Virus record (IMG/VR): IMGVR_UViG_3300035204_002395 | Span: 1 to 22,120 of that record | Direction: 5' to 3' (one strand) | From: a virus | DNA length: 22,120 nt | Part shown: positions 1 to 7,983 of the stretch, piece after piece | How positions within the stretch are numbered: position 1 is the first letter of the stretch | Layout of the letters: every line of letters begins with the position of its first letter | Position numbers and translations under genes: made by a program | Notes under the pieces: generated by a model | The model's database searches: none | Told to the model about the DNA's origin: nothing | Seen by the model: the letters and a program-made list of their open reading frames with translations, nothing else

Positions 1-778
1 TAAGCGCGTCGGTTACGCTCCCTGCTGTTTGACCGTACGAAAGATTGTCGTCTCTCGCTCCCCAGCCATCAAGACCAGCACTAAAATCTGAAGTATAAAC
101 ACCAACAGTGTTATCTGTGACCTCTCCCTTTTTTAAATCCAAATAAGGAATATTAATTCCACTACCAGAAGAATAAACAACGACGTTATCGGAAGTATAC
201 CCAACATCTACGCTTGTGAATGAATTATTCGACCCCTTCACTTCGTAAGAATTTAAATAACAATTTTGAAAAACTACGACACTATAACCCGTCGAGTGAG
301 GATTAATTATATCTTCTATTAGGGCGTTTCTGTCTCCTCCGACTATCGTAAGTGGATAGTCTCTGTTTCGGTTAAAATTTATATCTTCTTCATTATTATT
401 AACAACAAGATATATGTTTCTTCCCACAGTCTCTATAGACTGCCTTTCTGACATAACTCGTTCTTTTTGCGCGTTTGGTGTTTCTAAATTATCTGTGTTT
501 AGGCCCATCCTGTGTTCGTTATTGACGCCAAAGGAGTAGTAATTTAAACTAACAGATATCTCTGATGGTTCGTTATACGATCTTACCACATTGTGAGATT
601 TTCCGAGAGAGCTTTTTCTTTCGAGATTGGAATCTATACTATACTCGAAATTTTGGACCCTTTGAATCCTTTTGAGTACTTCGTGCCCCGCGATGCCTGT
701 AACTATCGGATCTGTTTCGTCCGGCAAAGACCCGATGAAAACATCTTGGACATTATGTATGATTCTGTTCTTGGACAT
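1..778 (-). CDS. Virion structural protein, likely tail-tube-like, with a possible carbohydrate-binding domain (partial)
   Basis: An open frame starts at ATG 776-778, one base after the portal stop (780-782), and runs off the left edge; 259 codons are visible. The first ~100 residues (start MSKNRIIHNVQDVFIG; later SVSLNYYSFGVNNEHRMGL) have the pattern 'aromatic-rich strand, then NE..xG' that I associate with tail-tube or other structural proteins of marine phages. This is recall of a family pattern, not a search. From about residue 235 a second segment contains DFSAGLDGW, which resembles the opening strand of jelly-roll carbohydrate-binding modules. Its position directly after the portal in the same transcript supports a virion role. 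The C-terminus is missing, so total length and the second domain cannot be confirmed. Alternative: a head decoration or fibre-like protein. Confidence 0.55.
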   Translation of the reverse strand, partial: MSKNRIIHNVQDVFIGSLPDETDPIVTGIAGHEVLKRIQRVQNFEYSIDSNLERKSSLGKSHNVVRSYNEPSEISVSLNYYSFGVNNEHRMGLNTDNLETPNAQKERVMSERQSIETVGRNIYLVVNNNEEDINFNRNRDYPLTIVGGDRNALIEDIINPHSTGYSVVVFQNCYLNSYEVKGSNNSFTSVDVGYTSDNVVVYSSGSGINIPYLDLKKGEVTDNTVGVYTSDFSAGLDGWGARDDNLSYGQTAGSVTDAL

Positions 779-779
779 G

Positions 780-2810
780 TCATGCTTTGCTTACATATAA
801 GAGGCTCGCAAGATAATCGTCTACTTGGTGTTCGTAAGCGATTTCTTGAATTTCTTTTACTCGATCTGGATTTGTATCTACGGGGCTTTCTACATAAGAT
901 TTTACTTTAGCTATCTTATCCCAGTTTTTAATATCCTCATTAGCAACTATGACTTTGGTAATTTCGAAAGCTACCGTTTTTTGTTCTTCGGAGAGCTCTT
1001 TAATCTTATGCTTTCTTTTAAGATGCGATTCAATTTTTTTGTTCAATTTGTCGGCCTTGATAAAGTTATCTTTTACCGCAGACAAAACATACTGTTCGCT
1101 TGCGCCAACTGGACTGACTTTCTTCGTGGTTTGCGGAGACTTTGTTCCTGAGGGTCTTCCTGCGGGACCATTAGATTTATTTTTTGGAGCAGGAGCTGCA
1201 CCGGCCGGAGCTTTCGCTGCCTCTTTAGCTTTTTCCTTACTCATTTTTTCTTGAGATTTAATATTTTTATCATTAATCTCCTTTTGGGTTTCTGTTGTTT
1301 TGTCCGAAAGCTCCAATTGGGTAGCGGGACCGCCCATCACCGGTTCATAAAGTCCCTCGTCTTTCATTTTCTTAAACTCTTCTTGGGATTCTTTGGATTC
1401 GTCTGGAGAAGGAAGCTTTCCTGTTTCTAGAGCTTCCATTCCCTCGTCCGCGGTTAGGACCCCGACCTCTACTAGTCTAGCGTAAATCCTAGCCATGATA
1501 TCGTCGTTTTTAATTGATAGTTTGTGAAAATGTGCGGTTGGATAATTTTTAAATCCTAGTGATTTAGCGATCCTTTTGATTTCCGGAAGTAAGAACTGAG
1601 TTAAAAAAGTTTCTCTAGCCTGTCTCAGTCTAGCCATGAATAACTCTATTTTGATATTCTGATTGGCAAATTTTTCTCCCGTTCCCCCAGTAATTATAGA
1701 CAACAGTCCATCTTGGATATCATTATTGACTACTTCATATTTTCTGGGGTCCAGAATGCTAGCGACATTAGGAACTACGAACTCTGCCTTAGTCGTGTAA
1801 TCTGCAATTAAAACCCTTCCAACGGATTCATTAGCAAATAGACTTTGCATAGCCTCTAGGTTTTTTTGATTGATTCCGCCCTTTTCCGGTTCTGCCCCCA
1901 TGGTTACCAGAAGAACAGTCTGCTGCATCGTCCTAGCTATGGCCATATCCATTTTTTTCATTTCGGCCTTCCAGTTTATATCATCAAGTACTGGATATCC
2001 CATGGGTACAGCAAATGGTTCATAGTCCATTTTTTTATAAAAAATTGCATTGATCCTAGCTACATCCAAAGGCATAAGAAGATGAGTCGCTCGTTCTTTT
2101 ATCTTTTTTCTTAGCTCTGGACTAAGCGACGTTAAGACCTCGTCGTCTTCTCTGGTCCTCGGGTTTCTTAGCCTTTCTAATTCGTATCCCGAAAGTTGCT
2201 TGTAATATGTATTTGCTGCAAATGATATATTGCCACCCACATGAACATCTGCGGGATTAAGTATACAATACCTTACAGGAATAATGTAGTCTTTATTCAG
2301 TCCGGAGACGCCGAAGGTCTGTGTCATCCTATTGAGGTCTTTTTTTCTAATTTTAGCATCGAATCTATAGAAGAAAACATTTCCGCTTCGGTAATACTCT
2401 CTGAAAAATCTATCCTGAAGATCCCACATATTTATCTTTTCGAAAAGAGCACTAAAAAAGTCCCTAGACTTTTTACTTCCTCCCCTTAAATATAGTTTAC
2501 TTAGGGAGAACTCGGTCATTAAATCAATAGTGTTTCTAAATATAGGAAAGTTATAGTAAGCTTTTTGGCATAGCATAACTGTATCCCTAATGTCGATACT
2601 CGAAGTCTTGTCTCCGTACCCAGTGGTGGAGTAATTAAATGGAATCATGCCCATTTCAATGTTCGAAAACCTATCTGTTCTTTCGATGGTCGAAGACTTG
2701 TTCCTCCTAGATCTGGTCGGTTGAGCTGAGCCCTCTGCAGTCATTAATGGCTTGCCCGAGGTGAGTACATCTTTTTTGATCTGTTTTGACCTGTTTTCGA
2801 CTTTTTTCAT
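780..2810 (-). CDS. Portal protein
   Basis: This 676-residue protein should form the dodecameric ring at the capsid vertex through which DNA is packaged and the tail joins. Residues ~80-185 carry a portal-like core: a helix with YYNFPIFRNTIDLMTEF, then FFREYYRSGNVFFYRF and IIPVRYCILNPADVHVGG. The long central helical part (~255-410) and a segment near 355-400 (KYEVVNNDIQDGLLSIITG) also fit portal folds. It lies 20 bp after the large terminase gene, the usual order in tailed phages. The start ATG at 2808-2810 follows an A-rich stretch with no strong Shine-Dalgarno. Residues ~500-565 are a Lys/Ala/Pro-rich low-complexity linker leading to an extra charged helical domain (~570-676), which makes the protein longer than a bare portal core. 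Confidence 0.85.
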   Translation of the reverse strand: MKKVENRSKQIKKDVLTSGKPLMTAEGSAQPTRSRRNKSSTIERTDRFSNIEMGMIPFNYSTTGYGDKTSSIDIRDTVMLCQKAYYNFPIFRNTIDLMTEFSLSKLYLRGGSKKSRDFFSALFEKINMWDLQDRFFREYYRSGNVFFYRFDAKIRKKDLNRMTQTFGVSGLNKDYIIPVRYCILNPADVHVGGNISFAANTYYKQLSGYELERLRNPRTREDDEVLTSLSPELRKKIKERATHLLMPLDVARINAIFYKKMDYEPFAVPMGYPVLDDINWKAEMKKMDMAIARTMQQTVLLVTMGAEPEKGGINQKNLEAMQSLFANESVGRVLIADYTTKAEFVVPNVASILDPRKYEVVNNDIQDGLLSIITGGTGEKFANQNIKIELFMARLRQARETFLTQFLLPEIKRIAKSLGFKNYPTAHFHKLSIKNDDIMARIYARLVEVGVLTADEGMEALETGKLPSPDESKESQEEFKKMKDEGLYEPVMGGPATQLELSDKTTETQKEINDKNIKSQEKMSKEKAKEAAKAPAGAAPAPKNKSNGPAGRPSGTKSPQTTKKVSPVGASEQYVLSAVKDNFIKADKLNKKIESHLKRKHKIKELSEEQKTVAFEITKVIVANEDIKNWDKIAKVKSYVESPVDTNPDRVKEIQEIAYEHQVDDYLASLLYVSKA

Positions 2811-2830
2811 CTTTTTTTATTTACACTAAA

Positions 2831-4654
2831 TTATAGCATCCTAGGAACAAAAGTTCCAGCTTCTTCTTTCGGGGCGGCCATCATGTCATAATAGGATTTA
2901 ATCGCCCAATTTCCTAGCATAAGTGTGGTATAGTTATCTTTTCTCGCTTTGTTCGCAGATTCGCTCTTCTTTAGGTGAAGTGGTAGATCAAAAGTCTGAG
3001 TACCCTTAGCTGTACTTTTTACCTCAATTAGGGCACACTGTTTCTTAGTTTGGTATACCAAAGAATCTTGAGTCTCTATAAACTCCAGTATTGTCTTCTC
3101 TCCTACGTTATTTAACTTAACTCTTTTGCCGGAATACTTATTAAATGCTGCTTCGTTTGCCGATGTTCTCGACGCGAACCATAATCTTTTGTGATCTATA
3201 TTTGCTTGAAGGTGCTCATTGCCCTTTCTAATAAAATCACTCGAGAATATTTGCTTAAATACTATTTTTTGATCTTGTTTATTATAATGTCTCCTAGCCT
3301 GCTTTATTTGCTTATCATAATCCTCCCCGTCTTTATCGCTGTTAAAATCAAAGAATTTTAAATTAATTTTATCTTGTATAAAGAATTTATTCTCATTACA
3401 GCTATCTATAAATTGGTAGCCCGCATTATCAATAATTATCATTTCCAAGTTAAAATTACTTACCACGTGATACATATAATTTATATGATCTTTTAAGTCT
3501 CCGCCCGCAACTGCGTAATTGTGAACTAATGTCCCCTGCTGAGACTCGTCATCTAATTCTAAAATAGCCATTGCAAAAAAGTCAGAACTGGGACTATTGG
3601 AAAAGCTCGGATCTATAGCTAAAATATACTTCTTATCCTTATCCCCAGTGATCTTCGTCGTCGGTGTTTCCCCGTCCGGGATCGTACATTCGTGCATTTT
3701 TTTAGCGCTAAAATAGGAATCACTACCGTCAGTAAACTGAGCACAATATTCCCTAAGAAACGAAGAGTGGCTTTGTCCGCCCTCTTGAGCTTCTTGGATA
3801 ATCGTTTGGTCTATCATGTGCTCTGGTAAAGATTCGTACCCCATCTGAGACACAAAATATTTAGCATCTGTGATTTGCTCTCCATATATATTTGCTACCC
3901 ATTCTCGATATTGTCTATATAAATTTTCGAACGTATAGCTGGCAGAAGAAAGAGCTATCATCTTAGAGTCATTTTCAAATACCATCCTGTCTTCCTCTTT
4001 CATGTCTCCCTTCTCTATGAGCCTATCTTCTATTTCTCTAACCTCCAAGCGCTCTTTCATGTTTTGAGGGGCGACCAAGAAGGGCATAAGTACAGTTTTA
4101 ATTGTTTCCTCTGGAAGAAGTAGATACTCATCAAGAACCAATACGTTCGCACGAAAACCACGAATCTTTTCTCCGCTAAGCGGAATGGCCGTTATTGAAC
4201 CTCCATTAATTATCCATTCGTACTGATCATTACGTTTAGATTTCGCGCCGAAACATTGTAATAGAAGCTCTGCCCCCTTCGTGTCTACTAATTTTTCTAA
4301 ATTATTAAAAATAAATCTAGCTGTACGGAACGTGGGTCCAGCGATTAGTATTTTCGTTCCGGGGTTAAATATGCACTGAAGGAAACAAAAAATACTAGCG
4401 ATAAAAGTTTTACCACAGCCACGACCCCAGACACACATGTTGAAGTTCCTGTTCATCATCGCTTTTAAAGTGACTTCCTGAAATGGGGCCAACTTTATTC
4501 CAGACAATAGTTCCGTTGTAAACCCGACGTTATAACGTAAAAATTTAGCCAAACTAATTTTGGCTTCTTTATCATTTAAGTCTCCCTCGAGCTTTAGAAG
4601 CTCATCGTTCGTATTAGGGACTTCGATTTTATATTTTTCAGGACAATACCACAT
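2831..4654 (-). CDS. terL: Terminase large subunit (packaging ATPase and nuclease)
   Basis: This is the motor that pumps DNA into the prohead and cuts the concatemer. The 607 residues match the usual TerL length. ATPase domain: Walker A GRGCGKT at 77-83, Walker B VLVLDE at 171-176 with catalytic Glu176, and coupling motif ALSSAS at 234-239. RNase H-like nuclease domain: LAIDPSF with Asp348, IIIDNAG with Asp409, and an acidic C-terminal motif around RKDNYTTLML (571-580). The start ATG at 4652-4654 overlaps the upstream nuclease stop as TAATG, which implies translational coupling. An AAGG sequence lies a few bases upstream. The portal follows 20 bp downstream. No truncation or missing catalytic residue was noticed. 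Confidence 0.95.
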   Translation of the reverse strand: MWYCPEKYKIEVPNTNDELLKLEGDLNDKEAKISLAKFLRYNVGFTTELLSGIKLAPFQEVTLKAMMNRNFNMCVWGRGCGKTFIASIFCFLQCIFNPGTKILIAGPTFRTARFIFNNLEKLVDTKGAELLLQCFGAKSKRNDQYEWIINGGSITAIPLSGEKIRGFRANVLVLDEYLLLPEETIKTVLMPFLVAPQNMKERLEVREIEDRLIEKGDMKEEDRMVFENDSKMIALSSASYTFENLYRQYREWVANIYGEQITDAKYFVSQMGYESLPEHMIDQTIIQEAQEGGQSHSSFLREYCAQFTDGSDSYFSAKKMHECTIPDGETPTTKITGDKDKKYILAIDPSFSNSPSSDFFAMAILELDDESQQGTLVHNYAVAGGDLKDHINYMYHVVSNFNLEMIIIDNAGYQFIDSCNENKFFIQDKINLKFFDFNSDKDGEDYDKQIKQARRHYNKQDQKIVFKQIFSSDFIRKGNEHLQANIDHKRLWFASRTSANEAAFNKYSGKRVKLNNVGEKTILEFIETQDSLVYQTKKQCALIEVKSTAKGTQTFDLPLHLKKSESANKARKDNYTTLMLGNWAIKSYYDMMAAPKEEAGTFVPRML

Positions 4655-5586
4655 TATAGAACCTTATTATCATAAGCTAATTGTAAGTCTATTTTCTTAT
4701 AATAACACCCACAAGTAAAAATGAGCTCGACTATCCTAGAAGACTCTTTCCTTCCGTCAACAAATAAAAATTGCACATGAGGATATGCCTGTATCATTTT
4801 CCTTACTCTATGAAAAATGAAATCTGGGGATGCTTTAATTTTTTTGGATATATGGGGAAGATATTTAAAGCTCAGTGCATTATTAAAAGTTTCTTCCACT
4901 AGAATAATTAGATTAGCGTTTTCTTCCTTAGCTCGCTCTATTTCCTTGATAAACCTATCATGGCCGCCGCTCATTGTGCTTATAAAGTCGGCCAGAGATT
5001 TTCTTTCTATATGACAGCTGCAAGTGTGTTCGGGGTGACTAAATGCATAATCGCCGTAGTCTAATTTTTGCAACACAGTTTCTCTATCAAACTTAAGTGG
5101 CTTTTGTTCTCTAGTATCTATTAAGATTTTATATTCTTTTTTATCGTATTCTTTTCCGTCTATGATTTCTGTTGGATTTGTATATTTATTTTCCAGTCCC
5201 AACCTATCACAAAGGTCATAATAGTCAGAAAAAATTTCGTTATAATATTGAGTCGGCGGACTCATTAGGCTTCTTAACTCCACCTGCGAAGGCGTATATT
5301 TTATACCCTTTTCTTCCTTTCTTCTTAGCAACAACGCTTCACAATATTCTTGAGCCTTTTCTATATGCAAACTTTTTAACCATTTCTTAAGATTTGTTTT
5401 CGTGTTAAACTCGTCAGCAAGATACTGCTCTCTGTTTTTAAATTTTATAAACTCATTTGTAAGTAGGTCTTTTCTGGGGTGGTGCTTATGGTAATAGTCT
5501 ACAAGAAGCATCTTATGTGACCTAAGATGTCTGTGAAGGTCAACATAATTTTCGAATTCTTTTTCGCATTCTTTACATTTAACCAT
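4654..5586 (-). CDS. C2H2 zinc-finger protein with an ERCC4-type nuclease domain
   Basis: This 310-residue protein combines two modules. Residues 4-24 form a classic C2H2 zinc finger (Cys4, Cys7, His20, His24). Residues ~152-300 resemble the ERCC4/XPF nuclease fold: ILIDTRE (Asp157, Arg159, Glu160), a GDY turn at 178-180, and the signature IERKSLADF with Glu194, Arg195, Lys196 and Asp200. These are the residues that bind the metal and cut DNA in that superfamily. The middle (~40-130) is helical and unassigned. The gene overlaps the preceding one by 8 bp and couples to terL by TAATG, so it is made together with the packaging proteins. It may process DNA ends or branched DNA before packaging; that role is inferred from position. 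Confidence 0.8.
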   Translation of the reverse strand: MVKCKECEKEFENYVDLHRHLRSHKMLLVDYYHKHHPRKDLLTNEFIKFKNREQYLADEFNTKTNLKKWLKSLHIEKAQEYCEALLLRRKEEKGIKYTPSQVELRSLMSPPTQYYNEIFSDYYDLCDRLGLENKYTNPTEIIDGKEYDKKEYKILIDTREQKPLKFDRETVLQKLDYGDYAFSHPEHTCSCHIERKSLADFISTMSGGHDRFIKEIERAKEENANLIILVEETFNNALSFKYLPHISKKIKASPDFIFHRVRKMIQAYPHVQFLFVDGRKESSRIVELIFTCGCYYKKIDLQLAYDNKVL

Positions 5587-6673
5587 CTAAGACTTCGTCC
5601 TCCGATATACCCATAATCTTTGCCTTCATTTCGTCCATTGTATCTAAATTCTCTATTTCTTTCTTCAGGTTCTTTTTCTTTATCTCGGCGAGTTTAATCA
5701 TCTTCTTTCTACTTTCTTCCTCTTTCCACATCTGAACTAAATTTAAGATGCTCGCGTTTTCTGTAATTTGTTTTCTAAGCTTGTCGCTTCGTTTTTCCTT
5801 TAAGTCGCTAAGTAACTTTTGTTGCCTATTTACGCATTGATTATATTCCTTATGAGAGGTATCTATAGACTCTACGAGAGACATTGATATTCTTCTGCCT
5901 TCGGTGTCATTAGCTGTCGCGTCCATAAGCTCCTGAAGCCTTTCTACTCTTCTTTGGATGTTGTTAGAAATAACTACTTCAGTAGAGAGGACAATGTATT
6001 GATCCACCTCTTCTTGAGATAAGTCTGCCTTATCGTATGTATATCGAACGAAGCTGCTTTCGAATAGCTCTCTATCAGTTTGGTTCCTATATGTACTTAT
6101 CTGATGCTGGAACCTAAATGTATGCAGGTATCCTATTAGTGCATTTAGTGAATTTTTATGGCTGATTGATAACTTGTTTTTGTTTATGCCTTCGTGAACA
6201 TAAGCGTTTACTTTTAATATAGTTGCAGGCAAAGTCTTTGGTGGCGTATACTTTTCTATATCAGGGAGTAGTTCTGTTTGGGCGGCATGCGCGATTGCCG
6301 GATTAAGACTTTCCACGTACTGTTCTACTGCCCTAGATTCTTGGTTCAAGTTCGTAAGCTCGGGCTCGGCAAATAAAATTCTAGCCATTTCGACAGAGGA
6401 CATCATAGAAAAGTTATTTCTAATAAATTCTTTATGTTCTTCAGTTAACTCGACTTTTTGTTTCGGTTGATATTGGTGAGATGCATGGGCTCTGATTTCT
6501 CTGGTAGCTAGAAATGCCTTAACCGCCTTACCCTCTTTGCTCCTCCCGTCTAAGTCTGTATCTGGATATGCAGCACGAATTAACTCCAAAAGAGACGGGG
6601 GATTACTCGGTCTTGAGTTCCACTCGTTTAGAATATTTTTTTGCTGCTCCTCTGTCAGGGTAATTTCAGACAT
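5579..6673 (-). CDS. Tandem helix-turn-helix protein, possible small terminase subunit
   Basis: I do not recognise a named family for these 364 residues. Two similar N-terminal units are visible: residues 6-58 begin LTEEQQKNILNEW and 76-123 begin LTEEHKEFIRNNF. Both continue into a short helix with a SLLEL/SSVEM turn and end in KAVKAFLA/RAVEQYVE, like duplicated HTH-type DNA-binding domains. The rest is mostly helical, and residues ~285-350 are rich in Lys/Glu and likely form a coiled coil. DNA-binding domains followed by an oligomerising coiled coil, just upstream of a nuclease and terL, fit a terminase small subunit, although most are shorter. It starts 2 bp after the sigma-like gene. Other options: a transcription regulator or an anti-sigma/co-activator. 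Confidence 0.5.
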   Translation of the reverse strand: MSEITLTEEQQKNILNEWNSRPSNPPSLLELIRAAYPDTDLDGRSKEGKAVKAFLATREIRAHASHQYQPKQKVELTEEHKEFIRNNFSMMSSVEMARILFAEPELTNLNQESRAVEQYVESLNPAIAHAAQTELLPDIEKYTPPKTLPATILKVNAYVHEGINKNKLSISHKNSLNALIGYLHTFRFQHQISTYRNQTDRELFESSFVRYTYDKADLSQEEVDQYIVLSTEVVISNNIQRRVERLQELMDATANDTEGRRISMSLVESIDTSHKEYNQCVNRQQKLLSDLKEKRSDKLRKQITENASILNLVQMWKEEESRKKMIKLAEIKKKNLKKEIENLDTMDEMKAKIMGISEDEVLDG

Positions 6674-6675
6674 AA

Positions 6676-7419
6676 TTAATATATATCTATTTCGTCGTTT
6701 TCTATTAGCTCTCTGGCTTTTTTTATTATTTTCTTTTTTATATTTTTAATTTGTTTGTACCCCGGAGATCTGTTTGCTTCGGAAGTCTTGTAGCCCATTA
6801 ATTTCGCTGTCTCTGTTTCTGACTTCATTTCGATATATAAATGAGTATATATTTTCCATTCATTTGGCTTTAGTATCTCCTCCATCTTTCTATGTAGGTT
6901 TTTGCTGGACCTTTGTACGTCAATAGACGGATGATTTGTACTTAGAAAGTATACCTCTTGTGAGTGATTTTCAAGTGAAGAAGGCATTTTTGCATACATA
7001 CTGCCTTTTTTATTCTTTTCCCAATTTCTAAATAAAGGGCATTCCCCAGATTGTTCACCATAAATAGAGCATTTTGTTTCTTCTAGGCAGGCCGCACACT
7101 TAACACAGGGTTTTACAAAATTAGTATAATTATTCCTTATCAGATTTTTTATCTGATTAGTAACAATAGTTCTAATCCAAGGTCTGAGTTTTTTACTTTG
7201 ATCGTAAAGGTGCCACTTTTTAAAGATATGAAATCTTATTATTTGCGCCACATCTTCGTAATCGATCCACGGTAAAGACTTTAAATTCCATTTTCCCCTT
7301 TTCTTTGCTATTTCCTCGTTTATCTCTTCCAGACAGTCTTCAAATTTCCTCTTCCTTTTCCTTGATCCCTCTTCCTTTTTAGCCTTTACCTTCTTCTCAC
7401 TGGCTATTTTCTTTTTCAC
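6676..7419 (-). CDS. Phage RNA polymerase sigma factor (sigma70-like) with an inserted Cys cluster
   Basis: The protein has 247 residues and starts with GTG (7417-7419), the only usable start, 3 bp after the zinc-ribbon gene. After a very basic N-terminus (1-27), residues ~50-98 look like sigma region 2: IDYEDVAQIIRFHIFKKW, then LRPWIRTIVTNQIKNLIRN. Residues ~183-240 look like region 4: LKPNEWKIYTHLY, then an HTH (SETETAKLMGY) and a basic recognition helix. Between them is an unusual cluster of Cys105, 108, 111, 117 and 127 that could hold zinc or an iron-sulfur centre. It probably redirects host RNA polymerase to phage promoters, perhaps for the adjacent packaging genes. The region 2 and 4 assignments are by pattern only. 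Confidence 0.7.
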   Translation of the reverse strand: MKKKIASEKKVKAKKEEGSRKRKRKFEDCLEEINEEIAKKRGKWNLKSLPWIDYEDVAQIIRFHIFKKWHLYDQSKKLRPWIRTIVTNQIKNLIRNNYTNFVKPCVKCAACLEETKCSIYGEQSGECPLFRNWEKNKKGSMYAKMPSSLENHSQEVYFLSTNHPSIDVQRSSKNLHRKMEEILKPNEWKIYTHLYIEMKSETETAKLMGYKTSEANRSPGYKQIKNIKKKIIKKARELIENDEIDIY

Positions 7420-7422
7420 TTA

Positions 7423-7764
7423 TTATGTTTTTTTTCTCAAGGCTGATGCCTCCCTTTCTAACTCTTTTATGGGGTCTATATCGCTGGGCATTCCGGGTCT
7501 ATTATCAATTTTAATTTTTTTATTAGAAGCCCTTTGTCCCGCTAGTTTTGATATTTGTTCTGTATTTGGACCTCTAATATCTATTTCTACTTCTAAACCA
7601 TCCATATCTGGAATGTTTGTGATTTCATCTTCGTCTTCTTCCTGAGGCAAATCTGTAGCTGATGCTCCAGCAAACTTATTACCACATTTCTGACAAAAAT
7701 TTGGTTTGGCTACGGCAGAATACACGTTCGCAGCGCCGCAAGATTGACAATAAATTTTTGGCAT
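7423..7764 (-). CDS. Zinc-ribbon protein of unknown function
   Basis: The 113-residue protein has an N-terminal zinc ribbon: Cys6-x2-Cys9 and Cys24-x2-Cys27, each followed by Gly. After it comes a strongly acidic, disordered-looking segment (~39-60, with EEDEDE) and a C-terminus rich in Lys/Arg and Glu. Such ribbons bind nucleic acid or protein partners. Nothing in the rest identifies a substrate. It is the first gene of the minus-strand packaging transcript, directly ahead of the sigma-like factor, so a role as a transcription co-factor is plausible but inferred. The start ATG at 7762-7764 lies 9 bp after a perfect TATAAT on the same strand, implying a very short leader. Confidence 0.55.
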   Translation of the reverse strand: MPKIYCQSCGAANVYSAVAKPNFCQKCGNKFAGASATDLPQEEDEDEITNIPDMDGLEVEIDIRGPNTEQISKLAGQRASNKKIKIDNRPGMPSDIDPIKELEREASALRKKT

Positions 7765-7770
7765 ACTACT

Positions 7771-7808
7771 TATATTATACAGTATTCTTATGGATAATGA
7801 AATATAAT
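7771..7808. promoter_or_regulatory. Divergent -10-like boxes between the zinc-ribbon gene and the 55-residue gene
   Basis: The 50 bp gap between the two divergent genes holds two perfect TATAAT sequences pointing outward: minus strand 7774-7779 and plus strand 7803-7808. No convincing -35 box was found for either. If both work as -10 elements, transcription would start within a few bases of the start codons, giving almost leaderless mRNAs. In an AT-rich genome such matches can arise by chance. Confidence 0.3.
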
Positions 7809-7814
7809 ATGTAG

Positions 7815-7982
7815 ATGAGTAAAGACGGAAAGCGCCGAGCGGAAAAGCTTATAAAGGATATATTAGATTTATCTTATCCCTTTTGCAAAGATGCGGCGCA
7901 TAAAAACCATGGAGAATTTGTTAAAATAAACAACCTAGCTTATAAAATATCAAAGCTCATAGAGCACAAGGAAATAGAGTAA
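7815..7982 (+). CDS. Small protein of unknown function (55 aa)
   Basis: An open frame of 55 codons begins MSKDGKRRAEKLIKDILDL and ends with TAA, one base before the stop of the converging sulfotransferase gene. Residue composition looks like a genuine folded protein, with alternating basic and hydrophobic helix positions and one Cys. I recognise no family. It is the only plus-strand gene between the two long minus-strand blocks. There is no Shine-Dalgarno, but a TATAAT lies 6 bp upstream of the ATG. Its exact fit between its neighbours, leaving no unused sequence, favours a real gene. Confidence 0.5.
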   Translation: MSKDGKRRAEKLIKDILDLSYPFCKDAAHKNHGEFVKINNLAYKISKLIEHKEIE

Positions 7983-7983
7983 G

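Noticed and set aside
593-1254. Plus-strand open frames opposite the portal and the left-edge gene
   Set aside because: They lie antisense to well-supported genes, have Phe/Leu/Cys-rich unlikely composition and no coding motifs.
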